From the NCBI RefSeq assembly GCF_050947875.1, contig NC_134568.1, positions 197,752,353 to 197,816,352 on the forward strand: 64,000 nt of DNA, written 5' to 3'. The position numbers and the translations under genes were made by a program. The notes beneath the pieces are model-generated. The model was not told where the DNA came from, did no database searches, and saw only the letters and a program-made list of their open reading frames with translations. Positions 32,772 to 44,206 of this stretch are shown here, piece by piece (the stretch's first letter is position 1; each line of letters starts with the position of its first letter). The DNA comes from Dermacentor variabilis. Lineage: Eukaryota > Arthropoda > Arachnida > Ixodida > Ixodidae.

Positions 32772-32955
32772 ACAAGCACAAAGCGCAGCGGATAAGTGCG
32801 TCCGGCTCCCGCGTCCACGTGTCGGCTGCAGTGACGCGAGTTCGAATCCAAGGGGCGGTGGTAGGCAAAGTTCTTTTTTAAGCGCTGATGTTGCTACCGT
32901 CTGTGCGTAATGCCCACAGTCGTACGTAACACCTGGGCCCGCAACCCCAGAAAGC

Positions 32956-33045
32956 TTTTACGCTAGAATTATTCATAAGAGCAAATACCCGACAATCCTG
33001 CTGCTGAACATAGGATTAGCGTTGGCGATTGGACAAAAGCAGGCA
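32956..33045 (+). repeat. Dispersed repeat family B, copy 2
   Basis: TTTACGCTAGAATTATTC, GAGCAAATACCC and CAATCCTGCTGC, then GGCGATTGGACAAAAGCAGG. It aligns with 28787-28868 with substitutions and gaps. Confidence 0.55.
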
Positions 33046-33204
33046 ATGAAAATCTGTGCGAATACGGCCCCAAATGTGTTGCAACAACTTAGATTTTCCA
33101 CCTATATTATAAAACCTTTGAATATATCATTTGCTGTTAATAGCAGCTATAGGTCACTTTGCTGTAGAGATATATGCGTATATATTAACCGGTATTTATG
33201 GGAC

Positions 33205-33430
33205 TTATTGTTTGATTACGCAGAACAACCATGCGCTTCCTGGCACAATTGTGTGGATCGAAATTTCGTTGTATAAAAACCGGTTAACTGGAACTTGGAT
33301 TGTGTGCAGAGCGAGCAAGCGTGGTGCACAAAGTTTTCTTCTGCTTCGCCCTAATGAGATAATTGCGCTCAGGATGACGAGGCAGCCGGATAACCACAGA
33401 ATAACGCCGTTCACAACGGTCGTCGTCGGC
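33205..33430 (-). CDS. Possible exon with a transmembrane segment, unidentified
   Basis: On the minus strand, a pyrimidine-rich acceptor (CCCTCCGTCCATTCCATTAG) ends at 33431. The frame it opens encodes a 23-residue hydrophobic stretch (VVNGVILWLSGCLVILSAII) followed by basic residues (RSRRK), as in a membrane helix with its basic side in the cytosol. It stays open to a stop at 33205. The distal part (after about 33290) looks less protein-like, and no good donor is seen, so it may be a last exon or a chance frame. The family is unknown. Confidence 0.35.
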
Positions 33431-34541
33431 CTAATGGAATGGACGGAGGGATAAGGTACCCACATTCAAACAACACAGTAAAGGACGGACTAGCATAGAT
33501 ACGACAGTATTCTACTGCTTTCTCATCAGACACATTGGTGCAAGTCATACACCTTTACTCAGTTTGCTCTTAGGTTCAAGTGCTATGAAAAGAAGGAGGG
33601 TTCTTCAGGCAGTTTCGGTTTCGCTACAGTGTGATATTACACAATGCTCAGGCACCTAGCGCTAATTTGTCAACCACATTTCGTAGAAGGAGAAAAGCTG
33701 CTCTTTTTAAGTGAATATAAAATGGAGCTCTCTGTAGACCTGGAATTGTATAGGAAGAAAGTCCATTGGGGGGGGGGGGGGGAATACATAGACAGCTATC
33801 CCACAGACATCAATATTCATTAGACATATAGTGCTGCAGTGTGGCCATTTTATGTCATCACGTCAAACGTAAGTCAGCTTATCGCAATTCCTTCCGTTTT
33901 TCTTTACCTTTGAAAGAATATCGTGGTGGTTTACGCTTATTCAGGTGAAGTTACGTGCAAGTAAACGACTTGGTTAGCACAAGTCAACGAGCAGAGGATA
34001 AGTACACGGGTTACACAGCAGCTGCGTCATTCTCTTTGTCCCATGCTTGCTGAATTGCACTTGCCGTGCCTTTTGTTCAAGCGCGCATAACTGGGTCAAC
34101 ACCGCGTCATTTTTAATAGAAACTTGCCTCCGAAATTTCGGTTCGAAGAAGAGGTTTTTCAGCTCATCTCGAGTACAGAAATACTCCTCGTTCGTTTACG
34201 AATCCACGTCGTCGCACTTGGGAGCCGTGGTGCGCCCGGCAGTTTCCTTCCACGCTGTTGCTCGAGCGCCTATAGAGCCATTGTGCTGTTAACCCAATTA
34301 GGCGCAAGCGAGTCGTCCTGCCTTTTGCCCCCACCGTTGTTTACCAGGCGTGGACACCGGCAGAGCCACGCCGGGGCCACCTGCGGGCGACACAAAATTA
34401 AGCTTCTGCTACGTCTTGCTCAAAGGGGCCCTCAGCAGGACACACATAGCGAATTTCGATTACACGCTGGACGTTATTACGTGCCCTCTGAGGAGTGTTC
34501 TACCGCAAGAATTTTTTTCAAATTAGTTCATTAGCAGATAC
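33431..34541. other. No supported gene; G run
   Basis: A 13-base G run lies at about 33769-33782. Otherwise nothing is recognisable. Confidence 0.5.
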
Positions 34542-34640
34542 AGAAATATTTGAAGTGTCGCGAACCCATGGTTCCAGGAGGCGAGCGTCACCGCCAACAT
34601 AGACGATCTGCCCCGTCTGGCCTCCGCAAGCGAAATTCCT
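34542..34640 (-). CDS. Possible exon, weak likeness to the start of an olfactomedin domain
   Basis: The minus-strand frame encodes CGGQTGQIVYVGGDARLLE and then PWVRDTSNIS before a possible donor (TCT|GTATCT at 34541). The C...G.I..VG......W.RD pattern resembles the opening strand of olfactomedin domains. That is a pattern likeness only, over about 30 residues. No convincing acceptor is found upstream. It could be chance. Confidence 0.2.
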
Positions 34641-35454
34641 TCCTTTCTCTCGTATTTTTATTGAATGGCGCAGTTCCGGTGACGGTCTCGCACGCAAGCT
34701 GTTGCGTTTGTCTCGTTTCGCGCAGCGGACGATTTTGCGCGCTCTGCACGAGAACACCTGATTAGCGCCATAATCTCGGCGTGAGAGGATGAAACCATGA
34801 TCGCGGCGCTGGAGCACGGTAGAAGATGACGTAGTTGCGTTCTCTGCACGCGCGACTGCACAACGTGGGAACAAGCAGACGGAAAGGAAGTACATCTCTC
34901 TTGCTGCGGTACGAAGTAAAACATATATAAACACGCAGACATTCGGTTAGTATGTTTTATTATGTCTCCAAACTATAATTCGTCTATTGATGTAACAGAA
35001 TAAACAAATAACTGATGTCGCCTTCAATAATTCCCGAAGTCACGTGCCACCATCAGTGACCTCACAGCACCGCCATATACGCATAGGTGTATTTGCGCGA
35101 CAGACGTCGACTCTCCGGCTGTATGCGCGGCGCCCGCAAGGAGAACGGCAAACGGCCTTTGGTTTGAAATTTGAGCTCTTTCAGCGGCACCTAGAGACGT
35201 CATACCTATAGCAGACACGAGCGTCAGCGCGCATTGTGGGCTCTGCGCTTGTCAACTAAAAATGGCCAGACCTGGCGAGGGGCAAGGCAGTGGCACGTGC
35301 TTCACACACGCGTGGACTGCGCATCGGAAACGTGCGTATTCTCTGAAATCTCCCAAAGACGCTGAACGATCTCTGCTGACGTACACTTTAATAGGCCAAT
35401 AGGCATGATGACAGGTCGTGCAGATGTGTGAGTTTCTTGGGACTTCACTCGATT
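34641..35454. other. No supported gene
   Basis: Nothing recognisable on either strand. Confidence 0.5.
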
Positions 35455-35692
35455 AAAAAAAATTTAATTCTGGGGTTTGACGTGCCAAAACGACGATATG
35501 ATTACGAGGCAGTCCGTAGTGGGGTACTCCAGAATAATTTTTACCACCTGGGGCTCTTTAACGTGCACCCAATGCGTGGTACACTGTCGCTTTCGCATTT
35601 CGCCCCCATCGAAATGTGACCGCCGCGGCCGTGATTTGATCCCGTACCCTCTGGCTTAATTAGCAGCGTAGTTACGCCAAAGCCACTACGGT
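35455..35692 (-). mobile_element. Ruka-like SINE, minus strand
   Basis: Read on the minus strand it has the diverged head GTAGTGGCTTTGGCGTAAC, a B-box-like GGGATCAAATCAC, GATGGGGGCGAAATGCG, the CAGGTGGTAAAAATTATTCT stretch and the GGCACGTCAAACCCC end with an A/T tail. No clear target duplication remains. Confidence 0.75.
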
Positions 35693-35780
35693 GAGTATGC
35701 TCTATTTCAGCGCTTGCACTTAAACTTGGAGTTGCGGTCAATCGAGCCAAATACCGGTGAAAAAGATAATAGATAATCTG

Positions 35781-36480
35781 GGGCCGAATTCACGAAAGTG
35801 TGTGACCGCAATTATTGTATACTATTTGCCATTGACTGGCAGCCTTCGCTAACATCATGAGCAACACCACGATTATTTACAGGCATCTGCTCTTATGGGA
35901 ACGGGTCTAGCGCAACAACTGTTTTGTGTATAGACGAAGCATGAGCCTGAATTCACGAAGCCTTTTGCTTGCAAGAAATGTACGTGATTGTACAATGACC
36001 CGCACCCATGTTATGTTCGTTCTCACGTTTAGCCGCTGCCTGCTCTCACAGCCACTCTAGCGCTAGAACTGCAATATGAATACAAACCCAGGGGCCGAAT
36101 ACCCGCAGTTCGTGCACAAGAACGATATGCAGTAAAAGGATACTTTCACAAGAGCAGACATTTGGGCGAGTTGGTACAGATACATGATGGCAATAAACAG
36201 CGCAACTACTGTAGCACAGAAAGACACGCAGAAGTGCTGGATTCTGAGTACAGCGCTTGCGTGTGTATATACGGTCTGCGTAAAAGTTGCGCTGTTTATT
36301 TCCAATACGTAAGAGGATATGCCTGCCAAAAGTTACAGTAAGCCTTTAACATTAGTGAAGGCCGCCTGTGAATGACAAACAGTTCTTACGAACAAAAACA
36401 ATTGTGGATTCGGGACACATGGGGCCGAATTAACAAAACTTTTTGTTCGTAAGTGCTGTCTGACATTCGTTGAGCGATTT
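35781..36480. repeat. Cluster of fold-back repeats sharing GGGGCCGAAT starts
   Basis: GGGGCCGAATTCACGAAAG (35781), GGGGCCGAATACCCGC (about 36092) and GGGGCCGAATTAACAAAAC (36421) are related starts. CAGTTCTTACGAACAAAAA (36380-36398) is inverted relative to TTTTTGTTCGTAAGTGCTG (36440-36458), with two mismatches. AATAAACAGCGCAACT (about 36190) is inverted at about 36286-36301. The cluster has no coding capacity and looks like several short non-autonomous elements with fold-back structure. Confidence 0.55.
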
Positions 36481-37600
36481 CGCTAATGATATGTCCATCA
36501 TCGTGATTGACTGGCATGTGTTCTTACGAACTGCTTTGGCATAACTATTTTGGTGTGAATACGGACTCTGTTCTCGTATTAAAAGAGCGGGCCATGCGCT
36601 AGAGAAGCCTGTGGGAGCCGTTACTATCATATTAGATAGCGAACACATATTTTAAGCAAAAGCGGCTTGCCATTTACATTAAGTTGTTCTTGCAAGCACA
36701 AATATTTTCAAGTCCGCCACTGCTTATGCGCTGCGATGTGACGGACGTGAAACGTAAGCGCGACGGTTAAACTAACGGATGACTGACCCCGCTTTCCAGG
36801 AATAGCCGCAAGTGCACTTGGAACCCGCGCTAAACGTTAAATTGGGTCGGTATAACCTAATGATATTTTTCACTGGATTTTATTCTTTTGTCATCAACCG
36901 TTCACGAGCCATCGATCCTAATGATAACGGACCACTGACGAAGAGCGAAAAGACATAGCATTGGAATGGAATCGTTACGTTATCACGGCCTTGGATTTTT
37001 TAGCCTGTACGAGCGAATAAATGAGATTCGCAAGGCTCGGGATCTTGTGCACAGTTTGCCTAAGAGCTTTTTACGAGCCAGAACGGCCACTAATTATGCA
37101 GTCTTCTTCTGTATTTCCTTTTCCTTTTGTTTTCTTTATTTTAATTTTTTTATATGGTACGAAGGGGAGAAGGGTGTGAGCATACGGTAGGCAGAGAACC
37201 TGGAAATGATTCTCACTGCTCGATCCTCAAGGTTTGCAGCGTCACGAAAAGTGACTTCCGCGTGCTGCCTGAACGAATAGTGGAGACGGGCAAGGTTCGG
37301 AAGGTCCATTACTCTCGAGGTCGGTACGCTTCCTTCTCGCGCCGCACAGAGCGTTGCCGTCCATGCATTCTTTTTCGCTGTTGATGAGATGCGACAGTGG
37401 AACGTTGCTGCTATTCAGTACATCTGACTCCACACCGCAGTAATGGACGTAAATCTACTGCTTGCACTGCACGTGCAGCAAATAGTTTGCTCATACTGCT
37501 GTCGAACCACTGCAGTGCAAACGTTTGCAGCGATTACGAAACTTTGCGTGCACAGCCCCAGCAAACACGCATGCGGGATGCCGGAACAGCGCGCTCCGGG
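36481..37600. other. No supported gene
   Basis: No gene or named repeat seen. Confidence 0.5.
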
Positions 37601-37637
37601 AACCAGCGGCTGCTCCGGGACGGAGCAGCCGCTGGTT
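37601..37637. repeat. Perfect 17-bp inverted repeat with 3-nt loop
   Basis: AACCAGCGGCTGCTCCG at 37601-37617 is followed by GGA and by its exact reverse complement at 37621-37637. This is a very stable GC-rich hairpin with no T-run after it. Function unknown. Confidence 0.9.
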
Positions 37638-39244
37638 GGCGATGCCCTCCGCTGTAGAGAACACGTTCGACCAACCACGTATACTACCGCAGTGGCCTCG
37701 GAGAGAAACCATACACTATCAATGTGGGCCGGCGCCTGCCACTCACACGTCTGGCTCTTCATTGTGTCGCGCAGCTCGAGCTTATCAGTAACCTTGCCTT
37801 ACGGTAAAGGAGCACCGGTCAGGCAGTCACATGAAGGCGGGACCTTATCGCTATGCGTGTCCTATCAGTCACCGCTGCGGCCGTCGCCTTCGCCGGGCTT
37901 TCTCGTTTGGCAGCGCATGCGCGGAAAGAAAGCTGTTTATAGACAACGGTGCCTAAAGTAGAAAGCGCTGTAGTGGTGTGCGTGTGTGAACACGAATATC
38001 TATGCGAAACCCGTCTTTGAGAGATCTCACAAATTGTCTTACGTGCTTCACGCGTTACCACCGCTTTCTTCCTTCATATGTCCGACAAAGTAGTCCCAGG
38101 AGTGTAATTATGTTACCGGCCTCACTGTGATCATTGCTTGAAATGCCGGTGCACTACACGCGGCGTAATTTATTGTTTCCTTTTGCGTGCCTCTCTTTCT
38201 CTCTCATATATATATATCTTTCCGTGCGCGGCTGTCTCTTGACCCACCCCTTTCCTTCCCTATATCTTCCTATTCGCCCCCCCCTCCCCTTCTTTAGTGC
38301 ACCGAAGACAAGCGGCTGTTCTCAATTTCTTCGCAGTTCCGAAATAGAAACACACGACCACTTAGAACATACGATCAGTCAGCAATAGAAACGTTTGGAA
38401 TGTGATAACTGTCTTGGTGCATGCAGGCATATATATAGTCTAAAGAACTGGATTTTTTTTTCTTTCTCTTTAGCTCCCAGCGAAGGGTGGCCGCTGCACT
38501 GGTATGTTTAGCTTTTGATTGCTAAGGTGTCTGTTTCCATTTCTTCTTTGCGCGCACTCAGCTGCGTTTCGCTCTCGCGCATTATACTTTCTGCTCAGTA
38601 AACAGCATTATATTTTAAGAGTCTGTCTTGTCTACACAACTTCCTTTCTTCCCGTCTCAAGTGCGCTAGCAAGACACCTCGCAAATTACACATAAAGGGA
38701 CGCTGACGCACATAAAAGCCTTTACTTTGTTTTGCTTGCTCGATATAATTCAACCAAAGAAGTCAACGATTTAAAGGGACTTCTATGAGAGGCGCGAAAT
38801 AATTTTCAACCTACCCGGCGCCAAAGCGACAGACTGTAGCTTTTATAAGAGTGCGACTCCAAACGGGAGAGCGCTATTCCCTCCCGGGTTTCTGGAAATG
38901 TAGGCCAATAACTGTTGTCAGCAAAGGTCAGCTAATTTTCGTCGCGTACTTGTAAAAATGCCACAGAGGCGCACAAACGTAAAAGCGCGAGCAGCCAGAG
39001 AACATTGTGCCTAATTGGGAGCAATTATATAGAGTGCGTGCGAAAGCAAGCTTCTCTGTCCCGGTTATCTTTGGCCAGAAAGAGGCCAGCGGAGCAGCTT
39101 GCGAAGGCCTCCTAAAGCGCGCGCCTAAGTGCGAAGGAATTACCTCGTGATAAGCACTATATTATCGCTATAAACATTGCGGGAACAGGTCCAAGAAATA
39201 ATGATGACGAATGGACCAAGGGCATAGAAAAAAAAAAAACTTAC
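37638..39244. other. No supported gene
   Basis: Nothing firm. Short TA (about 38206-38218) and pyrimidine runs. Confidence 0.5.
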
Positions 39245-39429
39245 ACTGTGACTGTATGTGGATGTGCGTCTTTTGGCAGCAAATATATCGCATCTAACGG
39301 TTTCAAGCAGGACGTGATCAAATGCCTCGCATAGGAAAGACACGCGGAAGCGTCCTTCTGCTACAGTGCTCGCTTGCAAACCAGAAGCATTCTTTGCTGC
39401 AAACTTTCCGCACTTAAAGCAGCGGTATT
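39245..39429 (-). CDS. Candidate internal host exon (185 bp), unidentified CxxC-containing protein
   Basis: On the minus strand an acceptor (GATTTGACATTGTAG) ends at 39430 and a strong donor (GTAAGT followed by a T-run) starts at 39244. The enclosed 185 bp are open in one frame: two bases of a split codon, then 61 codons, leaving phase 0 at the donor. The product includes YRCFKCGKFAAKNASG, EGRFRVSFLCEAFDH and LLETVRCDIFAAKRR. The CxxC and alternating hydrophobic pattern could fit a small zinc-binding or OB-like fold, but I do not recognise the family. Neighbouring exons are not found within the window. Confidence 0.45.
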
Positions 39430-41233
39430 CTACAATGTCAAATCGGGCAATATATGACGACACCAATAACGTCGTTCTGCACCCTCAATCGACGGAACGA
39501 CAAACATCCTCAGTCGCTGTGCAGTAAGGACAGTTATAAATGAATGGGAAATTTCCGTGCCTCAGATGTAGCCAACCGCACCTTCGCCCTATGCAGTAAA
39601 GGCACCCTTACTGACATATTTTGCCTTGACAAGGCAATTATGTGGTAATACCATAGACAGGAACATGTTGGACGGTCTCTCTCTTTTCTCACGTTACAGC
39701 AAAATTGACCAAGGAGAGAGGTGACAAGTAGAAGCTAGACGCAGGGAATTGGCGGAGTAGTGCTGATAAATCGGTGAGCTAGCTCATCAAGAAGCGTAGT
39801 AAAAATGAAATTAGCGCCTCAGGTGGTCAGCTTTCCCGTAAATTTTTTGCTTAATAAGATATAGAAGTCAAGACGTCCCCGGAAAATATAAATGGTAATT
39901 CCTTCAACAACATTTCCCCCTTTAGAACTCGCCTTTCTTTTTTCCCATCACTCGGACACGGTTCATTGCCACCAACGCGTGCTGGGAGGCTCCAGCCGGA
40001 GGACTTACACATTAGCAACATTTAACGAGCGAAGGCCAAGCGGATCTGGAGCCGGCTGGCGACTAAGCCAAACCAAGCCAACTCAAGGTCTACAAGTGCG
40101 CCGGATACACCTCGAGTGAAGGCGATTGGGAGGACAGACAAGCGCGTTCTGCTCCTTGCGCGCCGGCCGCCAACGATCGTTGTAGACAGCAGGGCTTCGC
40201 CACAAGGCCGGTGCGCACTGCGGCATCCAAGGAACTTCGAGAGCGCGACGCTTCGGGGGGTTTTCGAGCAACGCTGCATGTTTTGTGTGCATTCATTGTG
40301 ACCCTCTGTGAGAATGTATGGGCACCAATGCTGCACCAGCTGCCGGCGTATTTGATGTCCTAGACACGGAAGAAAAAAGAGGTGCTCGTAGCTTTAGAAA
40401 CTTGTGACGTTATCGTAACCACGCCATAGACATGGCATGCTACGTCAGACGCATGACGAAAGATGAGGCGACGCACATAGCAAAAGCGCACGCAGGTATG
40501 CCACGCGCCATTCACCGTTACACGAGAAATCTTGCCAAGACCCGTCGCCCTTACAAAAGTCGGAAGGGCCACGTTTGCACACAACGCGCAAGCAGTGCTT
40601 TCCCAGTAGTTTGAAGTACGAGTCCTGATGCGAAGTAGCGTGTAATACTGCAATGACGATGCCCACACCAACGCCTGACAAGTGTCTCGGGTAAAAACTT
40701 ATTTAGGACCATGGTTGTTGTTTGTTTCATATTCTACGAACGCCATTCCGCGGGTACCACGTAGTAAGGTTCAGTTACTGTTTATAAAATAACCATGCTT
40801 TGGCGACGTGATCAACCATGCAGAGCACCAGAAACGACTGACCCTTGAGGACACTGCTTAGTGGACACAGACGCAGTTGCTCACTATCGGGGAGGCTGGG
40901 TCACCTTAGTCAGTCTAAGCATCCTCAAATTCCTGCATCCAAGCATGTGCAAACACTGGCCAACATTAATGTCGCCCCCATCTACACTGGTTCGCTCGGC
41001 GCAATACAGCCTCTAAAGAAGTTTCCAAGACGTCCAAGAATCTGCGAAAACATCCACAAATTTCACGAGCTTTTTCTATTCATCATCTCTGTACTACAGT
41101 GGAGCAGGGCTATGGTCAAAACAGGTAGAACAGTCTAGTGGACAGAATTGCTAAGTATATTTCCCCACGATAAATTTCACCTGCTTCCGGCCCTTGAGAC
41201 TCCCGACCAAACTTTCGTGCCCAACTTCGACGG
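39430..41233. other. No firm gene
   Basis: A plus-strand frame at 40432 (MACYVRRMTKDEATHIAKAH) precedes a possible donor (GCAG|GTATGC at about 40494), but nothing else supports it. The remaining sequence is unremarkable. Confidence 0.45.
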
Positions 41234-41258
41234 ATCATCATCATCATCATCATCATCA

Positions 41259-41346
<88 letters not shown>
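41234..41346 (-). repeat. Trinucleotide tail of the RTE LINE
   Basis: On the plus strand about 9 ATC units, then about 28 ATT units. On the element's own strand this is (AAT)n changing to (GAT)n at the distal end, parallel to the switch in the copy at 15328-15443. Confidence 0.95.
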
Positions 41347-41348
<2 letters not shown>

Positions 41349-41669
41349 GTCGAATACTGGACTGCGATCTCCAATGACCCCTGTTCTGCGCCAACCTATT
41401 CCAACTAGCACCTGCGAATTTCCTACTTTCATCGCGCCACCTAGTCTTCTGCCGTCCTCGACTGCCCTTCCCTTCTCTTGGCACCCATTCTATAACCGTA
41501 ATGGTCCACCGGTTATCTAACCTACGCATTACATAGTCTGCCTAGCTCAATTTTTTTCTCTTAATGCCAATTAGAATATCGGCTACCCCCGTTTGCTCTC
41601 TGATCCACACAGCTCGCGTCCTGTGTCTTAACGTTACGCCTAGCATTCTCTTTCTGTTACTTTCCTTTT

Positions 41670-42000
41670 ATAGAAACAAATTAATTAACATTCCAACTAT
41701 TACGAACATCATTTGTTCACCATAAAGGTGGGAAAATTATTGATGGCGCGCCCTGGGCAGCCAATCGGATATAGCTCGTCGTACTGACGTCAATTGGGTG
41801 ATTTACGTCATATGGGTAGGGGCGGCTGAAAATTCCGCCGAGCAGTGTGCTGCGATCGGCAGAAATGTGCATTGTTAAAGCCTTATAATAAATTACACAC
41901 TTTACGCGGAGCACTTAGATGCGCCAATTAATGATCAGAAGGACCTACTCTAACGACTCAGTACGTTTGTACAAAATCGTCAAAACTCTTCCAGGGTCTC
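41670..42000. mobile_element. Nested insertion inside the RTE LINE, unidentified
   Basis: About 330 bp separate two coding segments that are contiguous in the RTE protein (KKLENELK and MLGVTLR). The segment contains GCGGAGCACTTAGATGCGCC and CAGTACGTTTGTACAAAATC and has no ORF. I believe such sequence is common in ticks, but I cannot name the family. Edges are approximate, and I found no clean target duplication. Confidence 0.5.
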
Positions 42001-42714
42001 TTTAACTCGTTCTCGAGCTTCTTTGTCAGTCTCCAAGTTTCTGCCCCATATGTTAGCGCCAGTAGAATACATTGATTGCACATCCTTCTTTTAAATGACA
42101 GTGGTAAGCTAGCAGTCAGGATCTGACAATGTCTGCCGTATGCTCTCCAACCGATTTTTATTCTTCTGTAGATTTTCTTCACGTGATCAGGGTCCCCCAT
42201 GAGTAATTAACCTAGGTAAACGTACTCCTTCACAGACTCTATAGGCTGACTGGCGATCCTGAACTGTTGTTCCCTTGCCAGACTATTGATCATTATCTTT
42301 CTTATTGATCTTCAACCCCACTCTTACACATTCGTTGTTGAGGTCGTTATTCATTTGCTGTAATTCGCCCCCAGTGTTGCTCAACAGAACAATGTCATCT
42401 GCAAACCGAAGGTTGTTCCGAAATTCGCCGCTGATACTCACTTCTAAGCCTTCCCAGTTTAATAGCTTGAATACTTCTTCCAAGCATGCAGTGAGCAGCA
42501 CTGGAGAGATTGTGTCTCCCTGTCTGACCCCTTTCTTTATAGGTATCTTTCTACTTTTCTTGTGGAGAATTAAGGTAGCTGTGGAATCTCTGTAGATATT
42601 TTCCAAGATATTGAGGTAAGCGGCCTGTACTCCTTGATTACGTAATGCCTCTATGACTGCTGGGATCTCTACTGAATCGAATACCTTTTCGTAATCTATG
42701 AAAGCCATTAGAGA

Positions 42715-44091
42715 GGCTGATTACACATGCGCATTAACCTCTCCACGTGTCTGTTCCCTTCCGTGTCAAGTCTCTCTTCGGAGACTTCGGTCTGTGGCTG
42801 CCCTTACAGCTTCCGTCCCCGAGACCTGCGGTACATCAGTCGAAGACACCGTGAGCTGTCCAAAGTGTTTCGCTCCAGCACTTACAGCGGACGTTCACCA
42901 TCCGCTGTGACTTTGCCCAGGAACGACGACTATAAGAGAGCAAATTTTAAGAGTTGCCAAACTACGGTCCGATAAAAGTGCCAGTCATAGGCATTGGCTC
43001 ATGGATGACAAGATTCCCAAGTTACTGCTGCAACGCTCACATAAATGAAGCATGCACGCTTTCATTTAGCTACCTTATTTGCAGCGTACCAATATGTTCG
43101 AAAAAATAAAAAAGCGTGTTGGAATCCGCGCAGAGCAGGATGGTTACAATCATTCTTCAGACAATCCTCTGAATAATTCGTCCTGTTTTTAAATACTTAA
43201 TTCTTCTCCTTTGCGCATGCGTGTGTTCAATATTTTTACTTTTCTTTCTACCGTGCGCAGCAGGGTGCTCTCTTCTCTCGTCAGCGAATACACCCCGTTA
43301 CGGTAAAAGCGTCGAATGCAATAAAGTTAGGTGCAAATATATGAGTATGGTGCTGCCAGAGCCACTCAAAGGGGGCGAGCAATTCCGCATATTTTGGTTT
43401 ATGCAATTCTGCTTGTTTCTGCTTCACAATCGATTTAATTGCCTCACGTTTGTTTATGCACTTCGCTTCCCAGGCAACGTACGCTCGTATACATGACGCA
43501 TATTGATCGAAACAAATTTGTTGTGCACGACGCGGAGAAATTCACACTCTTTGGAGGAGCCCCCAGCTGCCGGTGCAATTCACAAACTACGCAGCATATG
43601 GAGAGTAGAGCTCTGAATACCGGGCGTCCGCAATAAACATGAATGCGTATGCTCATCGTCGATGCGAGCCTGGCTCACGTATATCTGTACAGACTGCACT
43701 TGGATGATCGGCAGAAGTTTCTTCTCGGAAAGCCACGTTCAGTCAGTAGCCTTGAATCCACAGCGGTGTCGAGAGCGTGTGCGCCTACGCTTAATATAGG
43801 GAACGGCTGTAATGACAACCGCCCATTCCAGCTGACTGCCTTCCAACGCGAATTCCGAGTAAGCGGGACACGCCTGAAGAGTGCGCTGTTTGTTTGTTTC
43901 CTCCCGACGTAGTTCTGCAGCTGCGTTCGAGATTCCTGGAACCTTACAGCATGTGTTGTAAAGAATACATGCCGACTGCTGATACATGCTCTGTTGATTC
44001 CTTGATTATATACATTCACTCAAGTAATTAACTGCATAATTAGTGAGTTTGTGATCTATCGATCGAACAAACATTTATTGGCAGTTACATC
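42715..44091. other. No supported gene
   Basis: Nothing recognisable beyond short frames without domains. Confidence 0.5.
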
Positions 44092-44206
44092 AAGAGAGAG
44101 AGAGACAAAAGGGGAGGAAGGACAGGGAGGTTAGCCAGTGTAAGTACCCGCTGGGCTACGCTGTGCTGGGGAAAGGAGTAAAGGGAATGAAAGGAGAAAG
44201 AAGAAA
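44092..44206 (+). repeat. Dispersed repeat family A, copy 3
   Basis: GAGAGAGAGAGAC, then GGGGAGGAAGGACAGGGAGG, TTAGCCAGTG, TACGCTGTGCTGGGGAAAGG and a purine-rich end. Related to 22776-22890 and 30201-30305. Confidence 0.7.

Larger units (their letters stand above)
41234..42714 (-). pseudogene. 5'-truncated RTE-like LINE, minus strand, with nested insertion
   Basis: 42283-42708 (minus) encodes the RT core: YEKVFDSVEIPAVIEALR, KKGVRQGDTISPVLL and the catalytic RFADDIVLLS. 42010-42200 continues with LLALTYGAETWRLTKKLENE. The C-terminus lies at about 41350-41660 (AVWIREQTGVADILIG, then FAGASWNRLAQN) in shifted frames. The endonuclease domain is missing. Between 41670 and 42000 the coding order is broken by foreign DNA. 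The element ends in a trinucleotide tail at 41234-41346. It shares its C-terminal protein with the copy at 14885-15443. Confidence 0.85.
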
